Positions 47,438-59,868 of a stretch of DNA of 64,000 nucleotides are shown here, piece by piece. The translations under genes and the position numbers were made by a program. The DNA comes from Pholiota molesta (taxonomy: Eukaryota; Basidiomycota; Agaricomycetes; Agaricales; Strophariaceae), in assembly GCA_014925825.1 (NCBI GenBank), contig JACGCK010000076.1, positions 124,001 to 188,000 of the forward strand, in the 5' to 3' direction. The stretch's first letter is position 1; every line of letters starts with the position of its first letter. The notes under the pieces are model-generated. The model saw only the letters and a program-made list of their open reading frames with translations. It did no database searches and was not told the DNA's origin.

Positions 47438-49633
47438 ATGCAGGGCTCCCAATCCAGCCCTCCTATTATAATAAGACTGCACGACAATTCCGGGCAGCCT
47501 TTCGAACTTACCCCTCCTCAGGCCTCATGCCTCATGCTTGATATCGCCTCTGTGGCTTTCTTGGCGTTTGCGGCGGTCGTTGCCTATGGATATGCCTCCC
47601 GCAGGCGCGATGTATGTATTCACCCCTTACGTTAAACACTTCCTGGTGGTTATTCGCTGATTACTGTCTTTACAGCTCGATCATATCCCGACTATTGGCT
47701 ACTCCGACCCATTCCTCTCCTGGATCTCGTCAGTCCGTTTTATCTTTCACATACAGTCCATTCTCGAGGAAGGTTATGCGCGGGTATGTGATCGCAGATG
47801 CTCCTCAGCATAGAATATTGATGCTTGAGATACCAGTACCCCGGCGGCGCGTTCAAGATCCCCATGATCGATGGCTGGATCGTCGTGTTGAACGGGGACC
47901 ACCATGTCAAGGATATCGCGCGCGCGAGCCTGGACAAGCTCAACAGCTTCAAGAGTACGTCGACTGTACGTGGACCTTCTATCGCGGTTCACGATCGCTG
48001 TCGCTCAATTTTTTGATGTGACAGTTCTTGCAATATAAACATACGCTTGGACTGCCTGTCATGGAGAGCCAATACCACGCCACTGTCATTCGGACGTCGC
48101 TCACGAGAAACATTGGCCCACGCTTCGAGGATATCCACGATCAGATTATCAAGGCATACGATGAAGGAATTGCATGCAAGGGGAAAGGCGCGTCGTCTAA
48201 CATGTTTATCCTTCTTTGTATAGAATCTGACGTTGTTGAATAGAATGGCTCGCTGTACCGGCAGTGGAACTTCAGGTCAATGTGATTTGCAAAATCACCT
48301 CCCGCTTTTTCGTCGGGAAGCCGCTCTGTATGTTTCTCTCTTTTCCAGGTCTTTTCGAGATGCGTATTCAAAAAGCACTTTCTTTCCTGTACATCAATAG
48401 GCGACAATGTACAATTTCGCTCCATCTGCGAGCAAGCGGCCATGGAAATCTTCAAAGGCCGATTCATAAGATTGTTCCCCGAATTCATGAAACCGTCGGT
48501 TCTCCTCTACTATTTGTTCTTGAAGTTATTACTCACTGATTCGTTTCTTTATCGACAACAGATACGCCTCGAAGATCGTCACTAAGGTTCATAGCCTTCG
48601 CGCGCAGATGGAGGAATTTGTAGGGCCGATGATCAAGTACAGACTCGAACAAGAAGACATACATGGGTCTGATTGGGCAGATAAACCTGTGCGTATTCTC
48701 GATCGTACCGCCGAATTCTGCTTGCACTTCTCTGAACTGGTTATTGACTGTTACAGAACGATGTAATCTCTTGGCTTATGGACGGCGCCAGAGCAGCGAA
48801 GCAGCCTGTTACGATCAGCGATATCAGCAGCAGAATCTTGCTCGTCAGCTTTGGTGCCATCCATACGTCGTCTGCAGTAAGCTGTCTCATTCGTTGAAGG
48901 GCTCGGAACTGACGTTGAGTGCTCGTAGTCGTTCACAGCCGCTCTTTATCAGCTTTGCCTGAGCCCGGAGAATGCCCGAGAACTTCGGGAGGAAGTCGAA
49001 TCCGTCGTGAAAGAAAAGGGCTGGACGAAAGACGGCCTTTCCAAAATGTACAAACTTGACAGCTATTTCCGCGAATCCCAAAGGATACATTTCCTGTCCA
49101 CCCGTAAGGATTTCTAAGTATATTGCGCGTGTGATACATCACTCACGGCGCATTCCATAGTCCCTGTAGGCAGAACCACGCTCGCCGACTTCACCTTTTC
49201 CGATGGACTCTGCATACCGAAAGGAACGTCTATTGGTATCAACGTTTATTCCCGTCATCTAGATGAAGAGTATTATCACAATGCGAGCGAGTTTGATCCT
49301 TTCCGACATGTACGCGACGGTGGAGAAGCACAGCCGTTAGTGACGGGGCCAGCGGTTGATTACCATCCGTTTGGGCACGGACGAGCAGCTTGGTGCGTTT
49401 GTTTCCGTTGTAGAGACCATCCATTATTGCTAATGAAAACACCTATGTTTGTTCTTGCGAACAGTCCGGGACGCTTCTTTGCAGCGACTGAGCTGAAGCT
49501 GATGATGGCGCATCTCATAACGAACTATGATTTCAAATTGGAGAAGGAAGAATATCCTCGGAAGTTGATCATTGAATCGCAGTCAGTTCCTAATTACAGC
49601 GTGAAAGTGTTGTTCAGGAAACGAGCGGAATAG
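47438..49633 (+). CDS. Cytochrome P450 monooxygenase
   Basis: Haem-thiolate oxygenase of the Agaricomycete type, likely anchored in the ER membrane. The N-terminal hydrophobic segment reads SVAFLAFAAVVAYGYAS; an alternative start is the ATG at 47534. Key marks are the I-helix SFGAIHTSS, the K-helix ExxR as ESQR in YFRESQR, the PERF-like FDPFRH, and the haem loop. A phase-2 intron splits the haem loop: FGHGRAA joins to CPGRFFAATELK, giving FxxGRxxCxG. About eleven exons end at 49633. It resembles CYP512/CYP5150-like families by feel, without a search. A 3' relic of a sister copy lies just upstream. Confidence 0.88.
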
Positions 49634-49982
49634 GTTCAGAAAGGACGTATCGACTTCGATAGCTGACCACTTTGTGGAAGATGAGAGTTAGATTTGTTTG
49701 ACTGTTATATGTACCCTTGCGGAATCTCGTTACTGACTATTCCTGTACTCTGCTGATACTGATCAAACATGTTCAATGTCGATATACATAGGGGTGTGTT
49801 ATTTTTATCGTGCGGCAGCCTGCAGGTGCGGGCCACGCGGGGGTGTTGCTCTATTTTTGAATCTCAACGCCGAAGGACCATCCTACCATGGTTCGACCAC
49901 CAGTCCACATGGCCACTGGCCATTTTTCGCCGTTCTTTCCTTTGTTCCTCCATTACTGCCTTCAATCCCTCCCCGCTACACT

Positions 49983-51466
49983 ATGAGGGACACGCCGATG
50001 AGGGTACTCTTCCTCGTCCTGCCTTGTCTGCTGGGCCACGTCGCGGCGATCTACAACCCCGTTACCGAATACGCCGGCGACGCGTTCTTCGACAAGTTTG
50101 CGTACTATGGAAATGTAGATAACACGACTTGGGGTGCGAATCCTTTGATCCTCCCAGCCACCAGCTGCATCTGACAAAGCTCATCGCGACTAGGGAATGT
50201 AACTTTTCTGAACCAAGCCGATGCGACAGTGCAGCAGTTGACCTTCGTCAACGGGGCCGGCAATGCGATTATCAAGGTGGATAATACCACTACGCTCACA
50301 GCAGGCGCTCCAGGCGTAGCTGTCAACCGGAATTCAGTGAGCAGTTTTCACGCTACATCTAGTACCCGCCTCTTACGCCCCAACAGGTTCGGTTGACCTC
50401 ATTAGACAGCTACGGAATGGGTTCCCTTATCATCATCGACGCGCTCCATATCCCATTCGGCTGCTCCGTATGGCCCTCTTTCTGGACGGTTGGGATCGAG
50501 ACGGAATGGCCGCTATCAGGCGAGATCGACATCATCGAGGCGATCAACGACATGAACAACAACCAGGTCGCCCTGCACACCGTGCAAGGCTGCGCGCAGC
50601 AGGTGCTCACCCCCGCGGCGCAGACAGGACACACAGTCGGGACGGACTGCTCTGTGCCAGAGGGATGCCTTGTCACGGAATCCCAAGCCAACAGCTATGG
50701 CCCAGGCTTCGCCGCGGCTGGCGGAGGTGTCTACGCGCTGCAGATGGAAGTCTCCGGGATATACGTTTGGTTTTGGAGCGTATGTCGCACACTGTCAACG
50801 AACTATAACTCCTGCCAACTCATCTTGCTATCGCGTCTATTTTTAGAGGCCAAATGTACCGCCCAATATCCAGGGTGCGACGACGTCGACCGCCATCGAC
50901 ACTTCATCATGGGGACTACCTACAGCTGCATATCCTTCTGGCGCATCTTGTAATGTTACGCAGTTCTTCCCGCCTCAAAATCTAGTTCTGCTTACTACGC
51001 TTTGTGGTGTATGGTACGCATCCAATTATTTGTGTCGAGTTCCTCATGTTCATTGTTCATCATCCCTTAGGGCTGGCGTCCCAAGCATCTACACCAGCAC
51101 ATGCCATACCCCCACAGGGGACTGCGTACGTCCATCCGCTCGATCCCACACCCGTATCCCTCCCTAACCCCACCGCATCCCCAGTTCACCGACAACGTCC
51201 TCGGCAACGGGAGCAACTACGCGGACGCGTACTGGGAGATCCGGTACATCCGCACGTACCTCTCCTCGTCCGCCGTCCCCAGCGGCGCGCCTTCGCCCAC
51301 CGCGGGCTCGCCGACGGCTGCTGATACTACTACGGTCATCACGTCCACGGTGGTGAAGACGGGCTTGCCGACTGTGGCTCCGCCGGCGTCCTCTGCCGGG
51401 ACGAGGCAGGTCTGGGCGCGTGTATGGTTACTCGCGCTCGCGGGATTCTTGTTTTTTATGCTATAA
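49983..51466 (+). CDS. Glycoside hydrolase family 16, GPI-type
   Basis: Beta-glucan-acting GH16 enzyme (concanavalin-A-like fold), secreted and probably wall- or membrane-attached. It has a signal peptide, MRVLFLVLPCLLGHVAA (alternative start at 49998). The catalytic motif is SGEIDIIEAIND, with both acids of ExDxxE and the typical preceding tryptophan region. C-terminally it carries a Ser/Thr/Pro-rich linker, then a hydrophobic end (ALAGFLFFML), as in GPI-anchored proteins. About six exons. Substrate cannot be told from sequence: 1,3- or 1,3-1,4-beta-glucan are possible, in own-wall remodelling or in feeding. Confidence 0.87.
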
Positions 51467-51849
51467 CGACACTTTTTTCCTGGACTTTTCACCTTGTTTG
51501 TGTGTTATTGATGATTATGATTGTTGTAATAATCTCGTTTGGGGTTCGGTTTCCTTACTATACCCTATGTACTGGACATTTTTTGGACATTTTTGGCATC
51601 TATTTGATTTCGCGCGATTCCTTTTCTTTATGTCCATTTTATGACCGGCGGTAAATCACGACGATTGGTTTGAGAGGTCACTACGTGTAGTTCTATATTC
51701 TTCCGGAGATAAAGGATAGATGCGATGTATATTTTCTCCTAGTCCTGCGGAGGAGTTAAGCAGTTGTCATGAAATTATAGAAATGGCTTGTAGGGCTGCT
51801 GAAGGAGATCATCGAGGACTTGCATCAAGCCATCCGTGAGATCCTGAGC
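51467..51849. other. Intergenic, GH16 3' flank
   Basis: AT-rich 3' flank of GH16 leading into the edge of the duplicated block. No gene is seen. Confidence 0.4.
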
Positions 51850-52146
51850 GATCAACTCAGTAATGAGCCGATAAATCTCAAAGTGGGCAGTACTGCAGTT
51901 TCAATCCATGGAACCAGTTGAACACAGTTGCAAATTCTTGAGATAAATTATCGAGCGAGCTTATTGAAGAGTGGGACATAGGAATGAGTTGGTGAACGTC
52001 AAGATAATTTGCACTCTGGTAAGATATACGTGGCTGTAATTTACTTATTCGCACCCTCAAATAACGGAATAAACTAAAGTAATAAGCTCTTCATCCACAA
52101 AACTGCAAAGCGTATGCAAGCCGACGGCGAAATAAAGCCTCGAAGA

Positions 52147-52611
52147 TCAAGCAATGTTAACGGGGCCGCATCCAATAGCGATAACACCGTCTGTGAAATA
52201 GCCAAATTAATAAATAAGTCTGGATTGAACATGAAAAAGTCAAAACGCACTGAAGTTGTTGTTGCTGCAGCAGACGGGCTGGGTAGTGCAAGAAGAGCCT
52301 CCTCCAACGGCGATGGCGCTGATGGGGCTGCAGTTCACGCCCAGCTGGCCGGTAATGTCTCCCGCGGCAACACCAAGAAGCGCCAAGAATCCAGAGTATT
52401 GCGGGCTGTTCGCCTGTTGGAGCGAGTTACCTATTTATCGATGAATAAAATAATGCAAGGTCAGCGAGGGAAGATGAAAGAAGGTAGTGAAAAAAGACTA
52501 ACAGCACTGCACTTTGCCGGTGTTGCACGAGTTGGAGATACCGCCGTCGGGAGAGCCAACGACGAAGACGGCCATGGCGGCAACAGTGAAGAAAGCGAGC
52601 TTGGAGAACAT
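52147..52611 (-). CDS. Class I hydrophobin, copy 2
   Basis: Exons 52611-52503, 52430-52251 and 52190-52147 join to 110 residues, the same lengths as copy 1. The cysteine pattern is identical and the protein also ends GVIAIGC...VNIA. The donor of intron 1 is a regular GTTAGT. Exon differences from copy 1 are few and mostly silent, while the first intron differs more. Secreted surface protein that assembles into rodlet layers. Confidence 0.95.
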
Positions 52612-53105
52612 TTTGTTGGTGGAGAGGTATTAAGGATAGGTTAAAAACCAAAAAAGTGAAGGAGCTGATGAGTGAGGTGGAGATGACAGACGAAAGTGGG
52701 CGTTCGACTGAGGAATGAGAAGAATATTTGCGGCCCTTCTTATACCCTCCATGGTGGTTCGTGCACCATTTTAAAAGACGTACGTGGCTTGTCCGTTCGA
52801 AACCAAGTCCATTGGCGGGCTGCACTGCAGGGTGGTGAAGAAGGTCGGCAAGATGCGAGTAGCCCAAATAGGGCTCTGACTATCCCAAAAAGGAATGGTT
52901 CGCCCGTTTCCGACGTCGAGGCGGCCGGGACTTGCCGGCTGAACTTGGCAGTTCGTTGGACTCTCACCGACTACTTGCCATGGACAGCCATGGACGTTCT
53001 TGCTCAAGGTATGTTATCAATAAAACCATTGAAGTAATACAAACTTTTGATTTCAAAGCGATTCATAGGCTACAAGGAGGCTACAAGGCAGAATCAGGAC
53101 ACTAC

Positions 53106-54378
53106 TCAACGAAGACGAGGCACCTCCCAGTCAATCCAATCGGAATCAACGAAACCCAAGTCGTTGGGACCATCGGTCTCGATGACGCTCGTGTTCGTGT
53201 TTTGGCCAAAGAAGAACTTGTCGAAGAAAGCGTCCAAGTCTGGCTGTTGCGACGCCGGGAACGCGCAATGGTCGTGGTTTCCAACACCCGAGAATCCCAT
53301 ATTGTCCGGAACGCCCAGGGCCTGCCATATCTTGTTGGCGGTCTTCATGCACCCGAAGTTGGACTCGGGCCCTAGCCAGTCGATCCCTGTGTTGTCGATC
53401 ACGAATAAAGCTCTGGGCGCGATCAGCCCCGCGAGCACGTGGTGGTCGAAAGGGAGCACGTCGACGTCGTTGGCGAAGTTGGCGAAGTTCAGCGAGAACC
53501 ATACGTTCTCTTGCACGATCTCGGAGGCGGTCTGCGTGTCGGTGCCGTTGGCGAGCATCCAGTCGGAGATGCGCCAGCAGCCTTCGCCGCCCGATCCTGA
53601 CTCCTGTGGGATGGTGAGGGCAATGCGATCGTCGAATGCTCCGGCCACCAAAGCGCCTTTACCGTTGCGAGAGCAGCCCGTGACGCCGAGTCTCTTGAGA
53701 TCGATGTTGGCCTCCGGCGTCTGCTCGAGGACGTCGATGATTCGGCTGATGGCCCAGGACCACGCCATCATGGACGAGGCTGTCGCATTCGCGCCGAACA
53801 GGGTGTAGAAGTCGCCCAGTCCCCGACTGGTCGCGTCGTTCTGCTGCGCGATCACGTTGTTGTCGAAGACCAGAGTAGCCACGCCCGCGGGGATGGGAAC
53901 GCTGATCCCGCCGATGCCAATGACACCTGGGAAGGGAGCGGTGCCGTTGGTGGGCAAGGTCACGGTGACGTTGAACGAGATCGACTGGTTGGCATGGGTG
54001 ATGTCGATGGTGAGGGTGTTGCCACTGAGTGTACCAGTCGCCGAATCTGGCTTAGGTGGGAGCGTTCCTAGTTCATAGCGCTGAAAGAGCTGATTGATCT
54101 CCTCGCGGCGGCAGGACCATTGCGCCTTCGTTTCGATCGGCGTGCGGCTTGCGGCGAACTTGAATGGGTTCGGAAGTTTTGCGTCGGAGGTGAGTGTGAG
54201 GTTCTTGGGGAGCTCGGGGCAAAACAGAGGGGGTGGAAGACTAAAATCTGGGCTACTTATAGCTGTATAGGACGATACATTAACACCAAAAAAAGGCCCG
54301 GATCGTGTCCAACGACTCACAAGCAGCCCATAGCGGTAAGGCAAGCGAGAGGTAAACGAGATAGGATTTAAAAACCAT
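53106..54378 (-). CDS. 4-O-methyl-glucuronoyl methylesterase (CE15), copy 2, intact
   Basis: Two exons, 54378-54321 and 54262-53106, join in frame to 404 residues. The signal peptide is MVFKSYLVYLSLALPLWAA. The alpha/beta-hydrolase motifs are complete: GCSRNGKG with the nucleophile serine and a substrate lysine, PQESGSGGEGCWR with the catalytic glutamate, ENVWFS, LPFDHHVLAGLIAPR, IDWLGP, and GNHDHCAFP with the catalytic histidine. No CBM1 module is seen. It cleaves lignin-glucuronoxylan ester links outside the cell. Compared with copy 1 it ends seven residues later (WEVPRLR). Upstream there is a TATAAAA at the same spacing. This is probably the working copy. Confidence 0.93.
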
Positions 54379-54545
54379 GTCTCAAACAACGAGGGACGTT
54401 CAAATGGATATGGGACTGAGGGAATGAGAAGGATGGTTACTCGTTTTATAGAGAACAGAACGAGCCAGAAAGTGGGTCGGAGAGGTTTGGAGACGACGGG
54501 CCGTCCTCATAGTTCGCAACTGCCCGCTACAACTTCGAAATCCTA

Positions 54546-56168
54546 CCTATCTCCTCAGCTATTTAAGCGCTCCATGTGTCGAGGCCATATTTACAGGAAC
54601 GGATAGTCACTGGGTATGTTGTGACCGCAAGAGCTTTCCGAAGTAGAAGACCGCGTCAGCGATTCCGCAACGAACGTCCTGCACGGGCCGTACTGCGCTC
54701 AAACGTTCAAGGAACTACTTCGCGGGTTCCGATTTTATCTTGTCCAAATTGTAAACAGAACACCGAAGCTCCGAAATGGAGCTTCACTATAACGTGCAGT
54801 GGGGTGTGCATATTTTGGCGCCTTCATACAAGCAAAAGTCTGACGCGCCAATGGACTTGATCGTCGGCGCTTAAGCACTTGACGGTGGGTTGGATGACTT
54901 ATAAAGATATCGATTGAGCCAGGCGTCCCTTGTAATTGAGCACAGGCAATGGTTAACCACTCACTGTTCCTGTTCTTTAGCTGAACGGTCGAAGTGGATG
55001 AAGTTATGCCGAGGATTTCCAGAGCTAAATGTCAGCTGATATATTGAAACTGAAGAAGAGTTGAAGTATATCTGAAAACACTCCACGCGACGTTTAAATT
55101 TATCAGGAAGTCCCCGCCTCCACAACTTCTTTGACATCGATTGAATTGATGGAACTTATTCTACCAGATGACGATTGTATATGAGTGTATATGTCGAGTC
55201 TAAGTAAAGAAGTATATTGATGTTATACCGGTACGATAATCCGAGCACACACGCCGCCGGGCTCGTTCCATTTTATTTACGATGAAAAGAAAGGAATTCA
55301 TGCTGTAGAATACAACATTGCGAGTAAATTATTATACTGAGCACACTGCTCAGGTTTCAGTTTGATATCGCCACTATAGCTGAGGCGCTTAATTTCAGTG
55401 CGGGTGCTTAGCCATCGTCTTGATGATACTGTCAATGATCTGTAGATGACGCCCGCGGCAACTTTTGCAAGTCTAATATACTCCCAGTAGCTACTCGACC
55501 AGGTGCCTCGCTCATATCAGAACCATACCCAGCGAAAAAGTGGTCCCCATGCTCTGAACCTATAGAAATTGTATGCAAACGATCGATAGCGAATTCATCA
55601 TCGTTGCAACAAACTCTATATGCCAATAATACAAATACATGTTCTCCGAAGGAGAGAGAAATGGGGAAAAGCGGAAAGCGGATACAAACAACACGATAGC
55701 GACGAGCGAGCTCTAGAAGAAAGGAAATAGATAAACAGCGATATGAAGTCTAGGTATGGTTGACGGTACATGTTTGATTGAAAGAGAAGATGCGAAAGGA
55801 AAAGGAATGAGGACTGGGTAAACGTTGGGAGATGGAATTGGAAATTACGGGTATTATATGGTGGAGGATGAGGGGATGCATGAAGTCATTACAAAGTCAT
55901 AATAAATGCGAGTAGCACCGTTCACTCCCGCGTCAAGATTTGGGAGTCGAAGCAAGTCAGGGTTTTGATGACGGGCTGGAGGCATATCCATCGTTCGAGT
56001 TCATCGAAAGTTCTTGATTCGTAAAAGAAAGGCCGAGGTTGAAGGTAAGTCGAGCGCCACGATTGGACCGTGTCCGGCGGTAGGGGCCATTTAATCGTCG
56101 AAAGAATGGAGTGAAAGGATTAATCGCCCCAACTAATGATAATCGGACCAATGTCATAGAGTTTGAAA
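54546..56168. other. Intergenic
   Basis: About 1.6 kb with no supportable gene. Short open frames at 54576-54860 (+) and 55432-55626 (-) have no motifs. The part after 55650 is probably the 3' flank of the minus-strand gene that follows. Confidence 0.4.
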
Positions 56169-57046
56169 TCAGCGACAGCCTAGAAAGGGGGGAAACGTTG
56201 AATGATTTCTACAGGAGAAGAGAACATGACGCACTGTGCCTTGCCTTGCCACGTCTTTGTCTTCTAAAGATACGGTGGACAACTGGGGGGGAGACCGACT
56301 GGTCTTTGTCAGAGATGGGGAGCCAGAAGGGTGAGGTCCTCTTTCTGTTGTTCGTCCTCTGCTTTTAATGTCCGTATAACCAACTAAACGGACATTCAGA
56401 ATCGGCGTAGGTCTTGGTTGGATGGTCGTCGGTGAACGGGAACGAGCCGTGTTAGAGGGCCCCGCCTCGCTCCACGTATAGCCACTATGAGCGAGATCTG
56501 CATAGAAATGTGGATTTCCAGTATGCGGATGCCTTTTACGCTTTCGGGCGCTATTCCGATTTGAGTAGACGTCGAAATAAGTTTGACTGGGGTGATAGGG
56601 CTGATCGTATTCTCCAGATTCAGAAGCTGATCTTGAATGCGAGGAAGACATAGACTTTTCCATCGGAACTACTCGATTATGAAGGTTGAAGGGGATCTGG
56701 GACGCGACATTCACCATTTTACTGAAGGGAAACAAACAGCTTATCAGCGAGGAGATGGTATGCATTGATGATGACGTACCCTTCCTTTGCACGTACAATG
56801 TCCCCTAGACGAGCTTGAAGCTTTCGACGATCATACAGGCTCTCGTTCGAGCTATGAATTGTTCAGAAGTTTCCAAATCAAAATAGTGAGAAAAGATAAA
56901 ACATAGGACATGTGGAAAACATACTGGATATCAGTTGGTTCAATAATATGAGGAATGAGGTGGGAAGTTTCATCATAAGGCCCATCGATGGCAGGGGGTA
57001 TGTGGCGATAACAACATATGATATTCTGCAAGAACCCGAAAACCAT
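56169..57046 (-). CDS. Conserved basidiomycete protein of unknown function
   Basis: Three exons (57046-56925, 56851-56780, 56721-56169) with in-frame joins. The N-terminus MVFGFLQNIICCYRH has a cysteine pair and hydrophobic start suggesting lipid-tether or membrane contact. The core across exons 2 and 3 reads LYDRRKLQARLGDIVRAKEG, then KMVNVASQIPFNLHN. I recall this core from proteins of other mushroom-forming fungi, with no known function. The C-terminal part is Ser/Arg/Pro-rich and probably disordered, with a basic ARKRKRHPH patch. The exact C-terminus could be extended by a further intron. Confidence 0.65.
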
Positions 57047-59868
57047 ACCGGAATATGAAAGTCAAACGCAAGTGAGTGCGCAGACCGTAGACGTATTGGA
57101 CACGTTTCTTGTTTTGCGCTCTGTCTGTTATTTGGTCTTATGTGTACAAGGATTAAACAAACCGGGCCGACACCTGCCGCTTCGGTCCGCCTCCCCAAAC
57201 CTCAGTGGCCTCAGCTCCCAAACCAGCTGGCCGCTCCTTCTTAGAAGTACATTTAACTTCTCTCTCAGAAAGAGTTTCACACAGTAGGGCCACTGGTTAT
57301 GGAGGTATATAGTAAAGTGCTTCTGTATTGACCAGAATCTGACAGGGTAATGGACACACATGTAAATAATCTTTCGAGTTATCTGATTTGTCTGATCAGA
57401 GGGCGAGCTTTTGCCAAGCGTCTGCCCGAGAGTGTCTGTTATTACAAGCTACCAGAAAATAGGATGCAGATGCTTTATGATTATTTCTTAGTGCTTGAGA
57501 ATTTAACTCTACGACAAATTTTGTTGACCATCTATTTATGAAGAAATGGCCAAGATACGGAACGTGCCAACGTGCTCCCTTCCAAATATCAAAGTATGTG
57601 CCATGGCCTCATGCATGTAGAGTGGCAGATACCGTCAGCCTGTAACGCTCATAGCATTTCAAGGCGAATCTTAAATTTGGCAGATTTATCTCGTATAAGT
57701 TGCGTATAAGTACAAGTATTTTTTTCACATCTGTGTAGCAACGGCGTCTGAATCATCATGAGTTCCCGAGTATCAACAGACTTCCTACCACTTACCTAGT
57801 TACAATAAGAAACTGTATTATTTGTAGCAATGCGTCATCCGGCATCTAGGAAAGCGAACGAGATGTTGTCAAACAAATCTGGTTGCGCGCTTATATGCAT
57901 TTGTACTCATTGTATTAGCTTGCGCGTCGATACCAATCCCATGAATTTCCTTGTCATCTGCATCTGAATCTATGTACGAATGTGTGATGTGAAAACGCCT
58001 TGTGAACTATAAGCTCAAATTACTATTGACAATCAGGATGTTGTCGGATGTACTTTTCTCTGATCTCCTGCACAATGATCGGTATACCTTTCCTTGGTTT
58101 CATCTATTGATAGAAGCACATCTCCCCTGTACTTCGGTTTATCAAAGCATTGTGTAATATGTGTTCGAACGTTGAATGAAACGTATTTTGTCCGTGTCTT
58201 CTTTCTAAGCTAGCCCGGAAGGCCATCGCAAATTATCCGAAGTGAAGTAAAAACGGAACAAGGCCTTTAGAAAGGAAGAAAATGCTTGAACATTGATTTT
58301 CTGACTTGAGGCGAGCGATAAATCAAGTGGTTAACCTTATAGCGCCCTTTTCAACAGCATTCAAATGAGGAGCCTTGGAGGAGCCGACTGTCCACGTCTC
58401 CAACTATCCCGCGAGTAATTCGTCAGATTAACTGATAAGATTAGATCATAGCCTGTCATCTTGCGATATGTTCGGGATCTCACAAAATCCATTCAGTCAA
58501 ATGGCATCTGAATAAGCTATCTTGACAAGATGTTTCAAAGCGTCGATGATCCGCTGTCGCCGACTTTCACCAAGTGCACCTTTTCAGTATCGGATTTACC
58601 CGACTGACTGTTTGGTTGTTTGAGATATAAGCTTAAATCCTTCTCAGCGCCGACGTCATGATCGTTCTGTGCATGTCAGAGCTTGCCAAAATTCGTCCAC
58701 TTTCTATCACTGCGGAGGGTACGATCCATCCCGCAGTGATCCTGTCAGAATCATGAGCAAGGTATGAATGTGCGCATTATTTGCCTCGCGAGCCGGCCAA
58801 TACGAAATTCAGTCGAACTCACAACCCTAAAACGGCATTCTGATGAATAAGATGAAAGTGCACATGTAGCATGCGGTACGGCTGGTCTCCGCGGTACCAT
58901 GTGAACATATTGATCAGAGTGCACCAAGTCTGCACATAGTCCCGCTGTCCGAAGACGGTAGACCAGATCTTTGATCTACAATAATTTATAAAGACCTTGA
59001 TGCTGCGTTCCTGAACTTCGAATAGGCTTCTTATTGGTTCTTCAACTTGTGAACGAGAAGATGAACCGTTTTTTTGTTCAAAGGCGGGATTGTGAATGTC
59101 GGACCTTCCACTGCGGACTACGGTTGTCGTTGAATACGCTCTATTAGCTAAATTTCGCGCAGTCACAGTGTCGCAGCTTTGGGGCTTGCAACAGTACCCC
59201 AGACTGAAGAGAATTTTGGGGCAGTGTTTGATCTTTCACCGGAACGAAAGCCGATAGTCGACCGCCCATTGACCGCCCAAGTAACGACGTACTTGGCCAG
59301 TATCCAGTATCTATCGAGGTCGCTAGAAAGAGCAATAGAGGTTCTGCTTTTATTAAAGGCCTCAGATGGCTACTCTGGGTTCTTCATCTCCATCTAACAA
59401 ATCGAAGTAATTGTTGGCTTCGTCTATGTACATGGAAAAGAGCCGGTATTAATTATAATGTATAGTTGCCGGAAGATTCGACGGTTGAACAATCGAAAAC
59501 AGTTCAAGACATAAAGGAAAAATGCCCCGAGTCCCACAGCGATGTAGACATTGAATGCGACATTGAATGCGACATAAACAAAAGTCCGCATTGACGCTTT
59601 CAAGTTATAGATGAGGTGTACATTAGTTTATGGTACAATACGACACCTGTCTAAGAGTACAATATATGAGAAGTGTCCTTGATATCCGCTGAGGAAATAT
59701 ACTAAATTGTCCAAACTGTCCGTAAAATGTCCTATAAAATGTCCAATAGTGTATCGGTATGGCTCAAGTATAACGAGGTAGATGGAACCAATACCATATA
59801 ATAATTCAAAAAAAACGCTGAGTGGGAAATGCTTACTTGAAGCCCAAACGCCAACGCCTAGAGATATG
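57047..59868. other. Long gene-free region
   Basis: About 2.8 kb of AT-rich DNA. Frames at 58819-59166 (-) and 59179-59397 (+) have no recognisable domain. No repeats, tRNA or transposon ends were recognised. Confidence 0.4.

Larger units (their letters stand above)
51850..54545 (-). repeat. Inverted segmental duplication, right arm
   Basis: Reverse-complement partner of 5607-8290, carrying hydrophobin copy 2 and esterase copy 2 with their shared intergenic DNA. The outer edge is at about 54545 (GATTTCGAAGTTGTAGCGGG on the minus strand). The inner edge fades near 51850. This arm has the intact esterase. Confidence 0.9.

Noticed and set aside
53047..53808. 253-codon open frame on the plus strand
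   Set aside because: Antisense of esterase copy 2; the minus strand has the CE15 motifs.
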